Positions 62,108 through 64,000 of a stretch of 64,000 bases of DNA are shown one piece after another. Position numbers and translations under genes: made by a program. The notes below the pieces were generated by a model that saw only the letters and a list, made by a program, of their open reading frames with translations, had not been told where the DNA came from and did no database searches. This DNA is from Warburgia ugandensis. Lineage: Eukaryota > Streptophyta > Magnoliopsida > Canellales > Canellaceae. The stretch is from assembly GCA_035236585.1 (NCBI GenBank), contig CP141132.1, forward strand, positions 41,605,880-41,669,879. The letters run 5' to 3'. Every line of letters begins with the position of its first letter. The stretch's first letter is position 1.

Positions 62108-62180
<73 letters not shown>
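62108..62180. repeat. (CA)n microsatellite
   Basis: Pure CA run of about 73 bp. Confidence 0.97.
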
Positions 62181-62183
<3 letters not shown>

Positions 62184-62348
62184 TCACATGAGATAGTTTG
62201 ACCTTCTCTTATGTTTCATTATGATCATGATTTCATATTAAATGTATGTTTGGCATGTATTTACATACACTGTGATTTAAGGAATATGTTCTGGTATGAA
62301 TGCCTCATGAATGTTTTTACATGAATGATTTGATTTGAGATTTGGTTT

Positions 62349-62555
62349 TTAGCATAGATTTAGCAACAGTGAGCTAATATGTTCAAATATATATTTGGCA
62401 TGGATTTGCTTGTGGTGAGCTGATATGCTCTTATATGGATTTGGCATGGATTTGTTGTGGTGAGATGATATTCTTTGAAATGGATTTGGCATGGATTTGC
62501 CTGTGGTGAGCTAATATGCTCTAAATTGATGAGGCATTGATTTTCCTATGATGGA
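62349..62555. repeat. 46-bp minisatellite in LTR
   Basis: Four to five units of TTTGGCATGGATTTGCYTGT and GGTGAGCTRATATGCTCT, different in sequence from the repeat at 61715-61985. Confidence 0.8.
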
Positions 62556-62980
62556 ATCAAAAAGTGATTCAATTTTTTTATTGTTTTATCCCAAATTTGT
62601 GCATATTGATAGCATGTGTTATCCTTCATATGGACATCTTGTGATTTTACATGTATTGATGTCATACATGGAAAGATTAAATCTTGGATTAGATTTCTAT
62701 TATGCTAATTGCATTACATATGATTATAGCAGGCTCTAAATAATTATGAGCTGTTAGAGTTTGAGATGATTTGACAAAGACATATCTACATCATGAGTTG
62801 ATATATGATGAAATGTTATGATATGAAATTACTTGAAATGAATTGAGATGTATGTGATATGAATATCATCATATTCTTACAACTGTATGACTGTATAATG
62901 TTCCTTACAACAGGTTTATAAATGGTTTAGAATTCCATTGTATTTGGCTTTTTGCATATTGCTAAACTAGATGCTCAAAC

Positions 62981-63033
62981 ACCTACCAAGCACAGGCTTG
63001 CTGAGACATTGTAATTTATTTACAATGTCTCAT
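62981..63033 (+). promoter_or_regulatory. LTR core hairpin (best preserved)
   Basis: CACCTACCAAGCACAGGCTT is followed by perfect 13-bp arms TGAGACATTGTAA and TTACAATGTCTCA. It lies 507 bp before the LTR end. Confidence 0.75.
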
Positions 63034-63542
63034 GTTTTGAAGAAAGTGAATTGAAAGGTAAATAACTAAAGGTAGATAGAATCATGGATGAGGACAATAA
63101 TAGTTGAGACTGTGCTACCAATGTAAGTAGATGACTTGTGTTTTATTTTCTTGGACATGTATGTATATATGCATTTATAAAGTTAGATTGCACACTATGA
63201 CTAGAAGTTTTGGGTGATTGTTTTGTGCAAGTACACTATATTTGAATGTTAAATCCAATCAATATGAAATTTTTTGTTTATTAGGTGAATGCATTGCATG
63301 CATTAAATGCACAATGTTAGAAAAACAGAGAAGACTACTGAATTTTTTATAGAAATGAGAATCTCATTTTATCATATAATCCATGTTTTGTAAAGTAGCA
63401 AGGACACTTAGGGTTTTTCGTAAAGTCTTTTCACAACAAAATGTTTTTGTTGCTTGTTTTTTAAAAGAAATTTTCAACTAGAGGCCTCACTTTTCCAAAA
63501 GAATTTTTAAAAAAGTGTTATAAAAACATAGGTCATCATAGT

Positions 63543-63555
63543 TGGTATCAAAGCC
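63543..63555 (+). promoter_or_regulatory. Primer-binding site (Met-tRNA type)
   Basis: TGGTATCAAAGCC begins two bases after the LTR end. It has one difference from the common TGGTATCAGAGCC. Confidence 0.9.
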
Positions 63556-64000
63556 TAGTTAATCCTCTCACAACCAACATGTCTAAAAGTCATATACAGT
63601 TAACATGTGATGTCAGTTGACAAGTTACGAGTTACAGAGATATATAGGCAATGTCTACTTAAGAAATAGATGATGCCTATGTAGGTTGGCATGCTTTAAG
63701 AAAATAAGGAAAGGTTAGTCTTTGTATGAGTTAGAGTATTCTCATGAGATTAGTATAGTTCTTAGAGAAAAGAACTACAGTTTAAGACTATACAAATTGT
63801 ATTTTTAACTGAGAACTTAGATTCTTGAATGATTTGGAGACATTATCTATATGAGCAAAGATTACACAATAATGTTGATATATTAGTATGTAAATACCAA
63901 ATATCAGAGTGTGCAGGAAAAGTAGTTCTTTATTGCTTCAACCAGACAAAAAAACTACCCTAATAAGCGGTGGAAATGTTTAGAGTTTGAAGTTAGGAAT
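63556..64000 (+). mobile_element. Internal leader of a plus-strand gypsy element
   Basis: Non-coding sequence downstream of the primer site. No gag start is recognisable before the window ends. Confidence 0.6.

Larger units (their letters stand above)
59880..63540 (+). mobile_element. 5' LTR of a plus-strand Ty3/gypsy element
   Basis: The right end GGTCATCATA is followed directly by a tRNA primer site, so this is a 5' LTR and its element continues beyond the window. The left end is not clear. A pyrimidine-rich leader-like part at about 59930-60060 suggests the start lies upstream of it, perhaps near 59.8-59.9 kb. It contains AT and CA microsatellites, two minisatellites with 44-46-bp units, a GATC-rich part and the best-preserved core hairpin. 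Confidence 0.7.

Overview
This is a repeat-saturated, A+T-rich stretch of plant nuclear DNA. The evidence for a plant is a Tekay/Del-type chromovirus, a SIRE-like copia LTR, a plant-type RTE LINE and a decayed F-box/leucine-rich-repeat gene. The species cannot be named from the sequence. No intact protein gene, rRNA, tRNA or CRISPR array was found. The only clear host gene is dead, and most other long open frames are chance or low-complexity.

Layout. 1-5619 is the tail of a plus-strand LTR element with its 3' LTR. 5620-19176 plus 23940-25062 is a minus-oriented LTR fragment joined to satellite DNA. That composite was duplicated in tandem (7090-15855 and 15856 to about 24079) and later hit by two solo LTRs (9299-14498, and 19177-23939 with a perfect 5-bp target duplication). 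25063-34469 is one recognisable, broken Ty3/gypsy chromovirus on the minus strand, with gag, protease, RT, RNase H, integrase and chromodomain remains. 34470-36904 is minisatellite and unassigned DNA. 36917-38257 is the F-box/LRR pseudogene. 38530-41411 is an RTE LINE. 41628-43633 is a third satellite block. 43634-52808 is a patchwork of LTRs and a pol fragment. 53506 to about 55894 is a copia LTR carrying a terminal-inverted-repeat element. 55895 to about 59880 is the least repetitive part. From about 59880 a plus-strand LTR runs to 63540, followed by a primer-binding site, and its element leaves the window.

Most unusual content. The satellite has a 160-bp period that is itself four diverged 40-bp units. 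Its blocks stay colinear in their idiosyncratic variants, so they look duplicated rather than homogenised. Two block edges fall in the same near-palindrome. Seven diverged LTRs share a hairpin about 340-550 bp from the LTR 3' end, with one paired substitution and several wobble or single-mismatch variants. Several LTRs also carry their own minisatellite. LTRs far outnumber internal regions, which points to extensive LTR-LTR recombination. All identities and ages are estimates by eye.
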